DNA from: Gammaproteobacteria bacterium | Lineage (GTDB): Bacteria; Pseudomonadota; Gammaproteobacteria; Pseudomonadales; Ketobacteraceae | Direction: 5' to 3' | Length of the DNA: 64,000 bases | NCBI GenBank assembly: GCA_013178375.1 | Contig: JABLXQ010000038.1 | Location: 1 to 64,000, forward strand | Shown: positions 16,955 through 25,057 of the stretch, piece by piece | Layout: every line of letters starts with the position of its first letter | Position numbering within the stretch: position 1 is the stretch's first letter | Position numbers and translations under genes: made by a program | The notes under the pieces: model-generated | What the model saw: only the letters and a program-made list of their open reading frames with translations | Told to the model about the DNA's origin: nothing | Databases searched by the model: none

Positions 16955-17923
16955 ATGCTGGACACCAAGCCCCTTCTGTATCGTTCGGGTTCCGATTTTC
17001 CCGCCATCACGCGCGGCAAGCCGGATATTCTTCAGGTCAATCTGGGTTATCGCTGCAATCTGAGTTGCACCCATTGCCATGTCAATGCCGGGCCCAGCCG
17101 CACGGAAATGATGGACCCGCACACCATTGAAACGGTCTTGCGGGTGCTGGAAACCCACGCCATGTCCACCCTGGATTTAACCGGCGGTGCGCCGGAACTG
17201 CATCCGCAATTTCGCGAACTGGTGATTGCTGCCCGTGGACTCGGTGTGGAGGTGATCGACCGTTGCAACCTCACCATTCTGGATGAGCCTGAACAGGAAG
17301 ATCTGGCGCAGTTCCTGGCGCAGCAGAAAGTGAAAGTGGTGGCGTCGCTACCCTGTTACAGCCAGAAAAATGTCGATGCGCAGCGTGGCAAGGGCGTGTT
17401 CGAACGCTCCATTGCCGGCCTGCATCAGCTGAACGCGGTGGGCTTCGGTATGCCGGACAGCGCATTGACGCTGGACCTGGTGTACAACCCTGGCGGCGCT
17501 TTTCTGCCGCCGGCGCAGGAAAAATTGCAATCCGATTACAAGCAGCGCCTGCTGGCGGACTTCGGCATTCATTTTCATCAATTGCTGACGCTGACCAACA
17601 TGCCCATCAGCCGGTTTGGCAGCATGCTGCTGTCGAAAGGGTTGTTCGATGAATACATGCAATTGCTGCGGGAAAATTATTCTGCCGCCAATCTGCAGGG
17701 CCTGATGTGTCGCACTACTGTCAGCGTGGACTGGCGCGGATTTCTCTATGATTGTGATTTCAACCAGATGCTGGATCTGCCCATGCAGTCAGTGGCTGGC
17801 GGGCAGCGTCATGTGCGCGATCTGCTGCAGCAATCGTTGACGGGGGAGGCCATCGTAGTGGCGGACCATTGCTACGGTTGCACCGCGGGGCAGGGCAGCA
17901 GTTGCGGCGGCGCGCTGAGCTGA
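16955..17923 (+). CDS. arsS: Arsenosugar biosynthesis radical SAM protein ArsS
   Basis: A 322-residue radical SAM enzyme. The cluster motif CNLSCTHC (C34, C38, C41) binds 4Fe-4S and SAM. The C-terminal third holds cysteines in CDFN and HCYGCTAG contexts like the DUF3641 region of the ArsS family. ArsS is thought to add the SAM-derived 5'-deoxyadenosyl group to a methylated arsenical on the way to arsenosugars. The ATG at 16955 follows GAGG. The next two genes match the glycosyltransferase families that accompany ArsS (TIGR04283 and TIGR04282 types), which supports the call. No arsM methyltransferase lies in this window. Confidence 0.9.
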   Translation: MLDTKPLLYRSGSDFPAITRGKPDILQVNLGYRCNLSCTHCHVNAGPSRTEMMDPHTIETVLRVLETHAMSTLDLTGGAPELHPQFRELVIAARGLGVEVIDRCNLTILDEPEQEDLAQFLAQQKVKVVASLPCYSQKNVDAQRGKGVFERSIAGLHQLNAVGFGMPDSALTLDLVYNPGGAFLPPAQEKLQSDYKQRLLADFGIHFHQLLTLTNMPISRFGSMLLSKGLFDEYMQLLRENYSAANLQGLMCRTTVSVDWRGFLYDCDFNQMLDLPMQSVAGGQRHVRDLLQQSLTGEAIVVADHCYGCTAGQGSSCGGALS

Positions 17924-17929
17924 GCGGTG

Positions 17930-18622
17930 ATGATCACCGGTACGTTCATCATCCCGGCCCTGAATGAGGCGGCCAACATTGCGCAACAGTTGCGACAGGT
18001 GCGCGAGCTGGTCGGCGATCAGTGGCAACTGGTTTTGGTGGATGGTGGCAGCACTGATGATACCGTCGCCCAGGCGCATCCTTTCTGCGATCACATCATT
18101 TCATCCGCTCCCGGACGCGCGCGGCAGATGAATGCCGGCGCCGCGCAGGCAGACGGCCACATCCTGCTGTTCCTGCACGCTGACACTCGCCTGCCGCGGG
18201 ATTTTATCGCGCAGATACAGCAGTTCGCGCAACAGGGAGGCCAGTGGGGGCGCTTCGATGTGCGACTGGACGGCGGGCATCCCCTGTTCCGCCTGATCGA
18301 ATGGATGATGAACCATCGTTCGCGCTGGACCGGCATCGCCACGGGCGACCAGGCCATCTTCATGACGCGTGACTTTTTTCAGCGCTGCGGCGGTTTCGGT
18401 GACTTGCCGTTAATGGAAGACATCGACTTTTGCAAACGCGCACGCCGGCTGGCCAGGCCATTCTGTATTTCATCTCGCGTCACCACCTCGGCACGCAAGT
18501 GGCAGAAAAATGGCATCCTTCGTACCATCCTGCTGATGTGGTGGCTGCGGCTGGCTTTTTTTGTGGGCGTGCCTCCCACTGTTCTTCATCGCTGGTATTA
18601 CCCGTCACCATGTCCACGCTGA
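17930..18622 (+). CDS. GT2 glycosyltransferase of the arsenosugar/TIGR04283 type
   Basis: A 230-residue GT-A fold enzyme. IIPALNEAANI at the N-terminus, LVDGGSTDDT, the ...GRARQMNAGA nucleotide-binding segment and the FLHADTRLP metal site (DxD-like HAD) are visible, followed by GDQAIFM and a C-terminal hydrophobic segment. It lies 6 bp after arsS. A GTG three bases upstream of the chosen ATG could also be used. Members of this family co-occur with ArsS and are proposed to build the sugar part of arsenosugars; that role is inferred here. Confidence 0.85.
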   Translation: MITGTFIIPALNEAANIAQQLRQVRELVGDQWQLVLVDGGSTDDTVAQAHPFCDHIISSAPGRARQMNAGAAQADGHILLFLHADTRLPRDFIAQIQQFAQQGGQWGRFDVRLDGGHPLFRLIEWMMNHRSRWTGIATGDQAIFMTRDFFQRCGGFGDLPLMEDIDFCKRARRLARPFCISSRVTTSARKWQKNGILRTILLMWWLRLAFFVGVPPTVLHRWYYPSPCPR

Positions 18623-19227
18623 TCCAGATTTTCGCCAAGGCTGCCGTGTTGGGGCACGTCAAAACCCGCCTGGCCCACGAAGTGGGAGCGGTGGCCGCGC
18701 TGGAAATTCACCGGCGGTTGTGCCGCAAAGTGGTGGAGCAGGCCCGTGCCGCCAGGGCTGATGCCGTGGAAATCTGGGCCGCACTGGACGCCGCCGATCC
18801 GTTCCTGCACAGCTTTCAACTGCCGGTACACGAGCAGCAGGGCCGCGAGTTGGGCACCCGCATGGATTTCGCCCTGCGCCACGGGCTGGCGCGACACCAG
18901 CGTGTCATTCTCATCGGTGCCGACGCCTATTCCCTGCACGCAACCTATCTGCAGAATGCGCTGCTGTCATTGCAGAATTGCAATGTGGTGATCGGCCCCG
19001 CGCTGGATGGTGGCTATGTGCTGGTGGGTGCGCGCAAATCCAGTCCCGCGATTTTTCGCGACATTCCCTGGGGCACCTCCGACGTGATGGCGGCCACCCT
19101 GGATGTGATGCTGGAGAAAATGATGAGTTTCGAATTGCTGGCGGAGCGCTGGGATATCGACACACTGGCGGACATTCACCACCATGCGCCGGAATTGTTG
19201 CACGGACTGGATCAACTCAGGGACTGA
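18610..19227 (+). CDS. DUF2064/TIGR04282 glycosyltransferase-like protein
   Basis: A 205-residue GT-A-like nucleotidyl/glycosyltransferase fold protein. IFAKAAVLGHVKTRLA at residues 6-21 is the family's N-terminal signature, and LIGADAYSL plus GPALDGGYVLVG are the later conserved blocks. The start ATG at 18610 overlaps the upstream gene by 13 bp, showing tight coupling in the arsS operon. It is convergent with the PilZ gene and overlaps its 3' end by 11 bp. The biochemical role is unproven; arsenosugar synthesis is inferred from context. Confidence 0.85.
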   Translation: MSTLIQIFAKAAVLGHVKTRLAHEVGAVAALEIHRRLCRKVVEQARAARADAVEIWAALDAADPFLHSFQLPVHEQQGRELGTRMDFALRHGLARHQRVILIGADAYSLHATYLQNALLSLQNCNVVIGPALDGGYVLVGARKSSPAIFRDIPWGTSDVMAATLDVMLEKMMSFELLAERWDIDTLADIHHHAPELLHGLDQLRD

Positions 19228-19990
19228 GCTGGCGCTGCTTGCGTTGCAGATCGGTCAGATAGCGGTTCAACGTGCGCTGGGTGCTGCCATCCACACTTTC
19301 GAAGTGGATGCCAAGATAGGAAACATCGGCATCGGAATCGTATTGCCAGTGCATCAGTCGCCCGACGCAGGCAATTGAACTGCCATCACTCAGCACGAAA
19401 TGACAGGAGGTGTATTGCTCGCCCCGCACGGGCTTGGGTTTCACCAGCCCGACGATGCGCATGCGCATGCCTGTCGCGGACAGGTCCGCCATGGTGCCGG
19501 TGATGGGTGGCTTTTCTGCGTGGGTTAGAGCCACCTTGATGGGGTGCGCCTGGCTCATCTTGACGCGGAATGAATCGCGCAACTGTACCTGTTCGACGCC
19601 GCGTGGAAAATCGAACAGGTGCTTGGGTCCGGTTTCGTCCTCGATCTGCTTTTTCCAGCTGGCCTCGAACTGGTGGCGGATGCCCTGGTGGGTCAGGGAA
19701 AACTGCACGCGGGCGCCGGGATGCAAGCGTTTGTTGGCGGTTTCGGGCAGGAAGCCATCGGTCACGAAAATGCGTTGCTTTTCGTCCACATGAATAATCC
19801 CTGTGGACAGCTTTTCCGGCTTTTTCTGGTTGTCTTCCAGAATAACAGCTGTCAGCAGATGATTGTCGTCCAGATATACCCGCAGCATATTGCCAATGTC
19901 GTTGGCGCTGTGCTTGATGTTGCGCGGCGAACCTAGCTTGATCTTGTCGTTGTCGCTGTTGAAAAACTTGCCCAGGATTCCGGAAAGCAT
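19217..19990 (-). CDS. YcgR-like flagellar brake protein with PilZ domain
   Basis: The 257-residue protein has an N-terminal YcgR-type domain (about 25-130) and a C-terminal PilZ domain. The cyclic-di-GMP contacts are present: R138-x3-R142 (LRDSFRV) and the D169-x-S-x2-G174 segment (DLSATG). Such proteins bind c-di-GMP and slow or bias the flagellar motor at the stator/rotor interface. It sits beside flgN and flgM on the same strand, in line with a motility role. The 174-bp gap upstream contains a tandem repeat. Confidence 0.88.
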   Translation of the reverse strand: MLSGILGKFFNSDNDKIKLGSPRNIKHSANDIGNMLRVYLDDNHLLTAVILEDNQKKPEKLSTGIIHVDEKQRIFVTDGFLPETANKRLHPGARVQFSLTHQGIRHQFEASWKKQIEDETGPKHLFDFPRGVEQVQLRDSFRVKMSQAHPIKVALTHAEKPPITGTMADLSATGMRMRIVGLVKPKPVRGEQYTSCHFVLSDGSSIACVGRLMHWQYDSDADVSYLGIHFESVDGSTQRTLNRYLTDLQRKQRQLSP

Positions 19991-20100
19991 GTGCTGGCGT
20001 GCCCCAATTGCAATGACACCGGTTTTTAACAGTGTAGCAGCTGGAATTCCTGCCTTGTTGCAAAAAACAGCAGCAAAAGCTGCTTAGGAATTTCGCCCGC

Positions 20101-20158
20101 CGGAATGCCGTGTACCGGAATGCCGTGTACCGGAATGCCGTGTACCGGAATGCCGTAT
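20101..20158 (-). repeat. 15-bp tandem repeat, about four copies, downstream of flgN
   Basis: CGGAATGCCGTGTAC is repeated exactly at 20101, 20116 and 20131, and a fourth copy is nearly complete from 20146. It fills the gap between flgN and the PilZ gene, ending 7 bp from the flgN stop. The unit length is a multiple of three, but no credible gene uses it. On the flgN strand it would be transcribed as repeated GTACACGGCATTCCG. Copy-number variation by slippage is possible. Confidence 0.95.
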
Positions 20159-20164
20159 GAAAAG

Positions 20165-20662
20165 TCAGGCCGTGGCCAGCACCCGGTGGTTCGCGCCAAT
20201 GTCACGCCGGCCATTGGCGCGGTAGATGCTGGGCTGGTTGTGAGTGCCCCGGATCACCTGCATCAGGCGCTCCATCGCGGTCTGGGAATGCGCCAGAATT
20301 TTGCCGTTGACCCGGTTCAGGCGGGCGCAGGCACTCAGCGTGTCAGAAAGCTGTTCCCAGCAGTGGCTGTATTTTTCTCTCCAGGCCGACGGCACATGCT
20401 TCAGAAATTCGAAGAAGCCGTCGCGATCAGCGTTCAAACCCATGCTGGCCATCAACTGTTTGCGTTCGTTGTCAGTCTGGTCGAGTTGCACCAGCACCTG
20501 GGTTTTGTCCTTGATGATGCGTTGATAGGCAGGATATTGCCGCTGTTCCAGGCCGGATTTTTCCTCCTGCAGCAGCACCTTCAGCTGTTTGGCCAGCGCC
20601 AGGTCCTGTTCCATAACCTGCAGAAGTTGTTGGGCAATCTTGGGGGATACGTTGACAGACAT
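20165..20662 (-). CDS. flgN: Flagellar export chaperone FlgN
   Basis: A 165-residue, mostly helical cytoplasmic protein. FlgN binds FlgK and FlgL in the cytosol and delivers them to the flagellar export gate. The heptad-rich helices (about 8-75) and the C-terminal segment around NGKILAHSQ...MERLMQVIRG fit the family; the sequence is otherwise weakly conserved, so position after flgM carries weight. The ATG at 20662 has GGAG seven bases upstream. The gap to flgM is 151 bp and shows no promoter I can define. Confidence 0.85.
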   Translation of the reverse strand: MSVNVSPKIAQQLLQVMEQDLALAKQLKVLLQEEKSGLEQRQYPAYQRIIKDKTQVLVQLDQTDNERKQLMASMGLNADRDGFFEFLKHVPSAWREKYSHCWEQLSDTLSACARLNRVNGKILAHSQTAMERLMQVIRGTHNQPSIYRANGRRDIGANHRVLATA

Positions 20663-20813
20663 TCGACACTCCATCATCAACTGGTGATCGTTGCAGTGTC
20701 TTCAGCAATTATTGTGCCTGACTGTTTGTTGGCGGTGGTGCAGATGAAAATCGAAGGGGGAATAAAGGCGTGTTGCGGGGAACGCTAGAAAGGGCGGAAG
20801 AGCGATTGGCGAA

Positions 20814-21125
20814 TCAGAACAGCGAATCGCTCTCCAGCATTTTTTTGGCGATGGCGCGGGCGTCAATCTTGTAGCTGCCGTCGCTGATGGCAGCTTTCAG
20901 GGCTTCCACTTTCTCGCGGTTGACCGGCGCTTCTTTCCCGACCTGGCTCTGAATGCGGTTCAGGCTCTGGGCCTGGGCGCTGATCTGGACGGTATCGCCT
21001 GCGCTTTTGCTGGACTGGGCCGCTTCCGCCGGAGCGTTCGACTTGGTCGCAGCCACACCCTGTCCCGACTTGGCCTTGTTGGCGTTCGCCTGGTTAGTGT
21101 TTAAGCCGTTGATTTCCATAGCCAT
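20814..21125 (-). CDS. flgM: Anti-sigma-28 factor FlgM
   Basis: A 103-residue, low-complexity N-terminal and helical C-terminal protein. The C-terminal half (VNREKVEALKAAISDGSY, then IDARAIAKKMLES) is the FliA-binding region of FlgM. FlgM blocks sigma-28 until it is exported through the completed hook-basal body. The ATG at 21125 has AAGG upstream. Two consensus sigma-28 promoters in tandem precede it, giving the expected autoregulatory loop. Confidence 0.94.
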   Translation of the reverse strand: MAMEINGLNTNQANANKAKSGQGVAATKSNAPAEAAQSSKSAGDTVQISAQAQSLNRIQSQVGKEAPVNREKVEALKAAISDGSYKIDARAIAKKMLESDSLF

Positions 21126-21165
21126 TGCTGTATGCCTTCAAAAAATGACTGCTTGCCTGACTTGT

Positions 21166-21192
21166 TTATCGGCAGCACCAGTTGAAACTTTA
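21166..21192 (-). promoter_or_regulatory. Sigma-28 promoter of flgM (proximal)
   Basis: On the minus strand TAAAGTTT (21185-21192), an 11-nt spacer and GCCGATAA (21166-21173) match the FliA consensus exactly. The -10 box lies about 40 bp from the flgM start. Confidence 0.93.
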
Positions 21193-21230
21193 GCGAATAT
21201 TTACCGTTGCCGGCAAATGTTCGTTGTCTG

Positions 21231-21260
21231 CCTGTAACCGGTTTATCGGCCGGTTACAGG
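21231..21260 (-). repeat. 11-bp inverted repeat overlapping the flgA stop
   Basis: CCTGTAACCGG (21231-21241) and CCGGTTACAGG (21250-21260) are exact complements with an 8-nt loop. The hairpin includes the flgA stop codon and could end or stabilise the flgA message. The same bases hold the -10 box of the distal flgM sigma-28 promoter. There is no T-tract. Confidence 0.85.
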
Positions 21261-21269
21261 CTTACTTTA
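21243..21269 (-). promoter_or_regulatory. Sigma-28 promoter of flgM (distal), inside flgA 3' end
   Basis: On the minus strand TAAAGTAA (21262-21269), 11 nt, then GCCGATAA (21243-21250): a second near-perfect FliA promoter exactly 77 bp upstream of the first. Its -35 and spacer lie in the last codons of flgA, and its -10 lies in the loop and arm of the inverted repeat. Confidence 0.85.
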
Positions 21270-22003
21270 ATCTGCCCGGGCGCTACAATCCGGCCTTCGA
21301 CGATCGTGTTCGACTTGGTGTTGCGCACCTGGATGAGATCACCCAAGGCGCCATCCATCAGCGCCACGCCGGAAGTGCGGATCAGGATGCCGCTGCCTTC
21401 CGCCATGATTGCCACGTTCTCGCCCTTGCTGACCAGCCGCGCGGGATCGACCTGCAGTGGTGTGATGATCTGGCCGGCTGAAATCGTACGCTTGGTCATG
21501 AAGCCAATCAGTTCTTCCCGGGCCTGAAAGTAGCCGCGGTGCTGTACCGACACATCCTGTTCCTGCAGCGCCAGATCCTTGCTGCTGAGGTGGGTGCCGT
21601 TCGGAATGCCGGCGGCGGCCACCACCACCTGTTCAAATGTCCTGATGTTGCCCGCCACGTGGGTGCTCCAGCGGGTGCTGCCTTCACAGCTGGTTTTGAA
21701 GGTGAGCCGGCCGGCCATGCGGTCAGCGGGGCGGTGTTCCACCTTGAGTGGCTGGTCGCACAGCGGTAGCTGCATGCGGCTGTCGATCTGCTGGATATCG
21801 GATTCCACGCGCGCAAAGCGTTTGCCATGCAAATCATTTACATACTGCTGGATGGCTACGTTGACCTGGGCCTGGGTCGATGTGGTTTCCGCAGCCCCCT
21901 GTGCCGGCCATGTCAGCCAGAAAACGGCGAGGGCGACCAGATGCGAAGTGCCGGTTGGCAGCCTCTTGTTTGCGGTTGCTTTTTCCAGAGCCTGTCTGTT
22001 CAT
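21254..22003 (-). CDS. flgA: P-ring assembly chaperone FlgA
   Basis: A 249-residue periplasmic protein with an N-terminal signal segment (about 20-38) and the C-terminal SAF-like domain of FlgA (residues about 120-249, including GTHLSSKDLALQEQDV and the final SNTIVEGRIVAPGQIKVSL region). It escorts FlgI during P-ring formation. The ATG is at 22003. A minus-strand sigma-54 promoter lies about 90 bp upstream. The gene is divergent from cheV and adjacent to flgMN, an arrangement common in gammaproteobacteria. Confidence 0.93.
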   Translation of the reverse strand: MNRQALEKATANKRLPTGTSHLVALAVFWLTWPAQGAAETTSTQAQVNVAIQQYVNDLHGKRFARVESDIQQIDSRMQLPLCDQPLKVEHRPADRMAGRLTFKTSCEGSTRWSTHVAGNIRTFEQVVVAAAGIPNGTHLSSKDLALQEQDVSVQHRGYFQAREELIGFMTKRTISAGQIITPLQVDPARLVSKGENVAIMAEGSGILIRTSGVALMDGALGDLIQVRNTKSNTIVEGRIVAPGQIKVSL

Positions 22004-22093
22004 TTATACAAATTGACCTATGCTGATTGAGCGGTACATGAAAACGCTTTAGGCGTCACCTTTTTGGCATTCGGCCTTGTTGTGATAAGGCAA

Positions 22094-22108
22094 GCAAAGG
22101 ATGTGCCG
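22094..22108 (-). promoter_or_regulatory. Sigma-54 promoter upstream of flgA
   Basis: On the minus strand CGGCAC-N5-TTGC shows GG and GC dinucleotides exactly 12 bp apart, the -24/-12 RpoN pattern. It points to flgA, consistent with FleQ or FleR control. Confidence 0.7.
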
Positions 22109-22152
22109 GCAACTTGCCAACAAGTTCAGGAATGTTTGCACGGAGTGTTGTT

Positions 22153-23094
22153 ATGGCCGGGGTGCTGGATACAGTCGATCAACGCACGAAGCTGGTGGGT
22201 CAGAACCGGCTGGAGTTGCTGTTGTTCCGGCTGGATGGCGACCAGATATATGGCATCAACGTGTTCAAGGTCAGGGAGGTGCTGCAATGCCCCAAGCTGA
22301 CAGAAATTCCCCAGCGTAATCCAATCGTTCGCGGGATTGCGCATATTCGCGGCGGCACCATTTCCGTCATGGACATGAATCTGGCCATGGGCAATGCGCC
22401 GCTGGAAAACATCAATAATTGTTTCGTCATTATTTCCGAATACAACATGGCGGTGCAGGGCTTTCTGGTGAAAGCCGTGGAAAAGATCGTCAACCTTAAC
22501 TGGGAAAACATCCATCCACCACCGAAGGGTACCGGCAGGGGCAGCTACCTGACAGCGGTGACTGAAGTCGACAACAAGATTGTTGAAATCATTGATGTCG
22601 AGAAGATCCTGTCGGAAGTCTCGCCCATGCAGGAAGAGATTCCGGAAGCAGTGATCCACAAGGAAACGGTGCAATCGGCATCGGCACGGGAATTGGCGGT
22701 ATTGATTGCCGACGATTCCAGCGTGGCCCGCAAGCAGATCAAGCGCTGCGTGGAAAAGCTGGGGGTGAAAACCCATCTGGTGGCCGACGGCCGGCAGGCG
22801 CTGGACCATCTGCGCGAGCTGGTCGATAAGGGCGAATCCGTCAGTGATCACTATGTACTGCTGATTTCCGATATTGAAATGCCGGAAATGGATGGGTATA
22901 CGCTGACGGCCTCGATCAAGGAAGATCCGCGCATGAAGGATCTGCATGTGCTGCTGCACACCTCGCTGAGCGGTATTTTCAACGAGGCCATGGTGAAGCG
23001 GGTGGGGGCCGACAACTTCCTGGCGAAGTTCAAGCCGGACCGACTGGCCGAGCTGGTGCAGGAACAGATTGCGCGGGCATTGTCGAAAGACTGA
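22153..23094 (+). CDS. cheV: Chemotaxis coupling protein CheV
   Basis: The 313-residue protein fuses a CheW-like domain (about 10-160), which couples receptors to CheA, to a receiver domain (about 181-305). The receiver has the acidic pair DD at 187-188, the phosphoacceptor Asp240 in LLISDIEMPEMDG, and HTSLSG with the switch Thr. Phosphorylation is thought to tune adaptation. The start ATG at 22153 follows GGAG at 22142-22145; the upstream ATG at 22114 lacks a ribosome site. cheR follows 42 bp later, so the two probably form an operon. Confidence 0.95.
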   Translation: MAGVLDTVDQRTKLVGQNRLELLLFRLDGDQIYGINVFKVREVLQCPKLTEIPQRNPIVRGIAHIRGGTISVMDMNLAMGNAPLENINNCFVIISEYNMAVQGFLVKAVEKIVNLNWENIHPPPKGTGRGSYLTAVTEVDNKIVEIIDVEKILSEVSPMQEEIPEAVIHKETVQSASARELAVLIADDSSVARKQIKRCVEKLGVKTHLVADGRQALDHLRELVDKGESVSDHYVLLISDIEMPEMDGYTLTASIKEDPRMKDLHVLLHTSLSGIFNEAMVKRVGADNFLAKFKPDRLAELVQEQIARALSKD

Positions 23095-23136
23095 GGACGC
23101 GCGGCCAGTCCGCGCGTTCAGTTCCGGGAAGCCATA

Positions 23137-23982
23137 ATGGTGTTTTCGCCACCGAATCAATCCCAGTTCAGTGATGCTGAATACGGACTCTTCCGCCAGT
23201 TTCTGGAGAAGTCCTGCGGTATCCTGCTGGGCGACAACAAGAACTATCTGATCGACAGTCGCCTGCGAAAGTTGTTGAAAGACAATGAAATGCAATCGCT
23301 GGGTCATCTGCTGAAGGAAATCGAGCGACCGGGTTCGCCGCGGCTGCGCCAGCAGGTGATCGATGCCATGACCACCAATGAAACACTGTGGTTTCGTGAT
23401 CGCCATCCGTTTGAATATCTGCAAAGCAACCTGCTACCCGAACTGGCCAAAGCTCCCGGTGAAATCAATATCTGGTGTGCTGCCTGTTCCACCGGGCAGG
23501 AACCCTATTCCATTTCGATCTGCGTGGAAGAGTTGCGCCGCAAGAACTTCAGCCTGAGTAACAAGAACGTCAAGATTCTGGCCACTGATATTTCCGGCCG
23601 GGTGCTGGACGTGGCTCGGCGCGGGCTGTATGAGCCGCTGCAACTGAAGCGTGGCATGTCGGATGACCGGCTGGATCTTTACTTCAAGCACGACAACGAA
23701 GGCGCCTGGGAAGTGAAACAGGAAATCAAGCGCCGCATCGAATTCCGCCAGATCAACCTGAAAGACAGCTTCATCAACGTCGGCAAATTCGACATCGTTT
23801 TCTGCCGTAACGTGTTGATTTACTTTTCCGGCGACCTGCAAAAGCAGATCATCACCAACATCCACCGGGTGCTCAATCCGGGTGGCCATCTTTTTCTGGG
23901 CGGATCGGAAACCCCGAAGGGTCTGAACGAACTGTTCGACATCCGCTACTACACGCCTGGCGTGGTCTACGTCAAAAAATAA
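23137..23982 (+). CDS. cheR: Chemotaxis receptor methyltransferase CheR
   Basis: A 281-residue SAM-dependent glutamate O-methyltransferase for chemoreceptors. The N-terminal helical domain (about 15-80) with TTNETLWFRD, the SAM motif IWCAACSTGQEPYS, ILATDIS and the IVFCRNVLIYF block are all present. It lacks the PDZ-like additions of larger homologues. It sits between cheV and flgB, the usual site in Pseudomonas-type flagellar clusters. Confidence 0.96.
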   Translation: MVFSPPNQSQFSDAEYGLFRQFLEKSCGILLGDNKNYLIDSRLRKLLKDNEMQSLGHLLKEIERPGSPRLRQQVIDAMTTNETLWFRDRHPFEYLQSNLLPELAKAPGEINIWCAACSTGQEPYSISICVEELRRKNFSLSNKNVKILATDISGRVLDVARRGLYEPLQLKRGMSDDRLDLYFKHDNEGAWEVKQEIKRRIEFRQINLKDSFINVGKFDIVFCRNVLIYFSGDLQKQIITNIHRVLNPGGHLFLGGSETPKGLNELFDIRYYTPGVVYVKK

Positions 23983-24091
23983 TTCCCGTCTTTTCCTCTT
24001 TTGCCGCCGGCGGAATGCGATTGCCGCCCGGCGCTGGACATTTGACGCCGTCCAGATACCAAGTGCTTGAAAAATATGAATACGCGATGAG

Positions 24092-24106
24092 TGGCACAGG
24101 CATTGC
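24092..24106 (+). promoter_or_regulatory. Sigma-54 promoter of the flgB operon
   Basis: TGGCAC-N5-TTGC matches the RpoN -24/-12 consensus exactly, 73 bp upstream of flgB. It should drive flgBCDE under FleQ/FleR control. Confidence 0.92.
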
Positions 24107-24178
24107 TTATTTGCATGCGTGGACGCGGCCAGAAATATCCGGCCACGTGCGGCAACCTCATTCGACGGCGTGAACGAT

Positions 24179-24586
24179 ATGGCAATCAGCATCGACAAGC
24201 ATCTGGGCATTCATCAATACGCACTGCAACTGCGTTCGGAGCGGGCAGGCGTTCTGGCCAACAATCTGGCCAACGCGGATACCCCAGGCTACCAGGCACG
24301 CGATATCGATTTCGGCGCGGTGCTGAAGAGCCAGATGGGCGACAACACCGGTGGCATGGTGCCAATGCAGGCGACCAGCGCTGGCCACCAGCAGGGTCTG
24401 ATGCAGTCGGATGCGGTGAATGGCCTGAAATACCGCCAGCCCAGCCAGCCGTCGATAGATGGCAACACGGTGGATGCCGACAAGGAAAAAACCGAGTTTG
24501 CCCGCAACACCATGGAATTCCAGGCCACCTTTGAATTTCTCAACGGCAAGATCAAATCCTTGCTGTCTGCCATCAGGGGAGAATGA
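24179..24586 (+). CDS. flgB: Flagellar proximal rod protein FlgB
   Basis: The 135-residue rod subunit has the N-terminal flagellar rod/hook motif (RAGVLANNLANADTPGYQARD at about 23-43) and a C-terminal helix (NTMEFQATFEFLN) that forms the axial coiled-coil core. It begins the rod above FliE. ATG 24179 was preferred over 24119, which lies too near the promoter to be translated. The stop overlaps an ATG, but flgC most likely starts six bases later. Confidence 0.96.
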   Translation: MAISIDKHLGIHQYALQLRSERAGVLANNLANADTPGYQARDIDFGAVLKSQMGDNTGGMVPMQATSAGHQQGLMQSDAVNGLKYRQPSQPSIDGNTVDADKEKTEFARNTMEFQATFEFLNGKIKSLLSAIRGE

Positions 24587-24588
24587 TC

Positions 24589-25035
24589 ATGTCACTGATG
24601 AATATTTTTGATATTGCCGGCAGCGGGATGAGTGCACAGAGCGTGCGCCTGAATGCCACCAGCTCGAACATCGCCAATGCCGAGAGCGTCAGCAGCAACG
24701 TCAATGAAACCTACCGTGCCCGGCATCCGGTTTTTGCTGCCCAGTTGCAGACTGAAATGCAGAAAAGTCCGTTTGATTTTTCTGTCAGCGAAGTGAATTC
24801 AGGTTCGGGTGTTGACGTGCTGGGCATCGTGGAAAGTGATGCGCCGCTGCAGATGCGTTATGAACCGGGCCATCCGAGTGCGGATGAAAAAGGTTACGTG
24901 GCCTATCCCAACGTGAATATCGTGGAAGAGATGGCCAACATGATCAGCGCGTCCCGTGCGTTCCAGACCAACGTTGATGCGATGAATTCCGCCAAGCAGA
25001 TGATGCAGCAAGTGCTGACGCTGGGCCGTTCATAA
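24589..25035 (+). CDS. flgC: Flagellar proximal rod protein FlgC
   Basis: A 148-residue rod protein with N-terminal IAGSGMSAQSVRLNATSSNIANAES motif split across the first helix and C-terminal VNIVEEMANMISASRAFQTNVD, both axial-protein hallmarks. ATG 24589 is preferred because GGGGA lies seven bases upstream; ATG 24583 would be too close to that site. It belongs to the flgBCDE transcript. Confidence 0.96.
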   Translation: MSLMNIFDIAGSGMSAQSVRLNATSSNIANAESVSSNVNETYRARHPVFAAQLQTEMQKSPFDFSVSEVNSGSGVDVLGIVESDAPLQMRYEPGHPSADEKGYVAYPNVNIVEEMANMISASRAFQTNVDAMNSAKQMMQQVLTLGRS

Positions 25036-25057
25036 GATTGTGCATGGAGTCAATGAA

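Noticed and set aside
20101-20158. CRISPR-like array
   Set aside because: The 15-bp units are contiguous with no spacers, and there are no cas genes.
22066-22090. TGGCA-like sigma-54 promoter directed at cheV
   Set aside because: The -12 dinucleotide is TG and not GC at the required 12-bp spacing.
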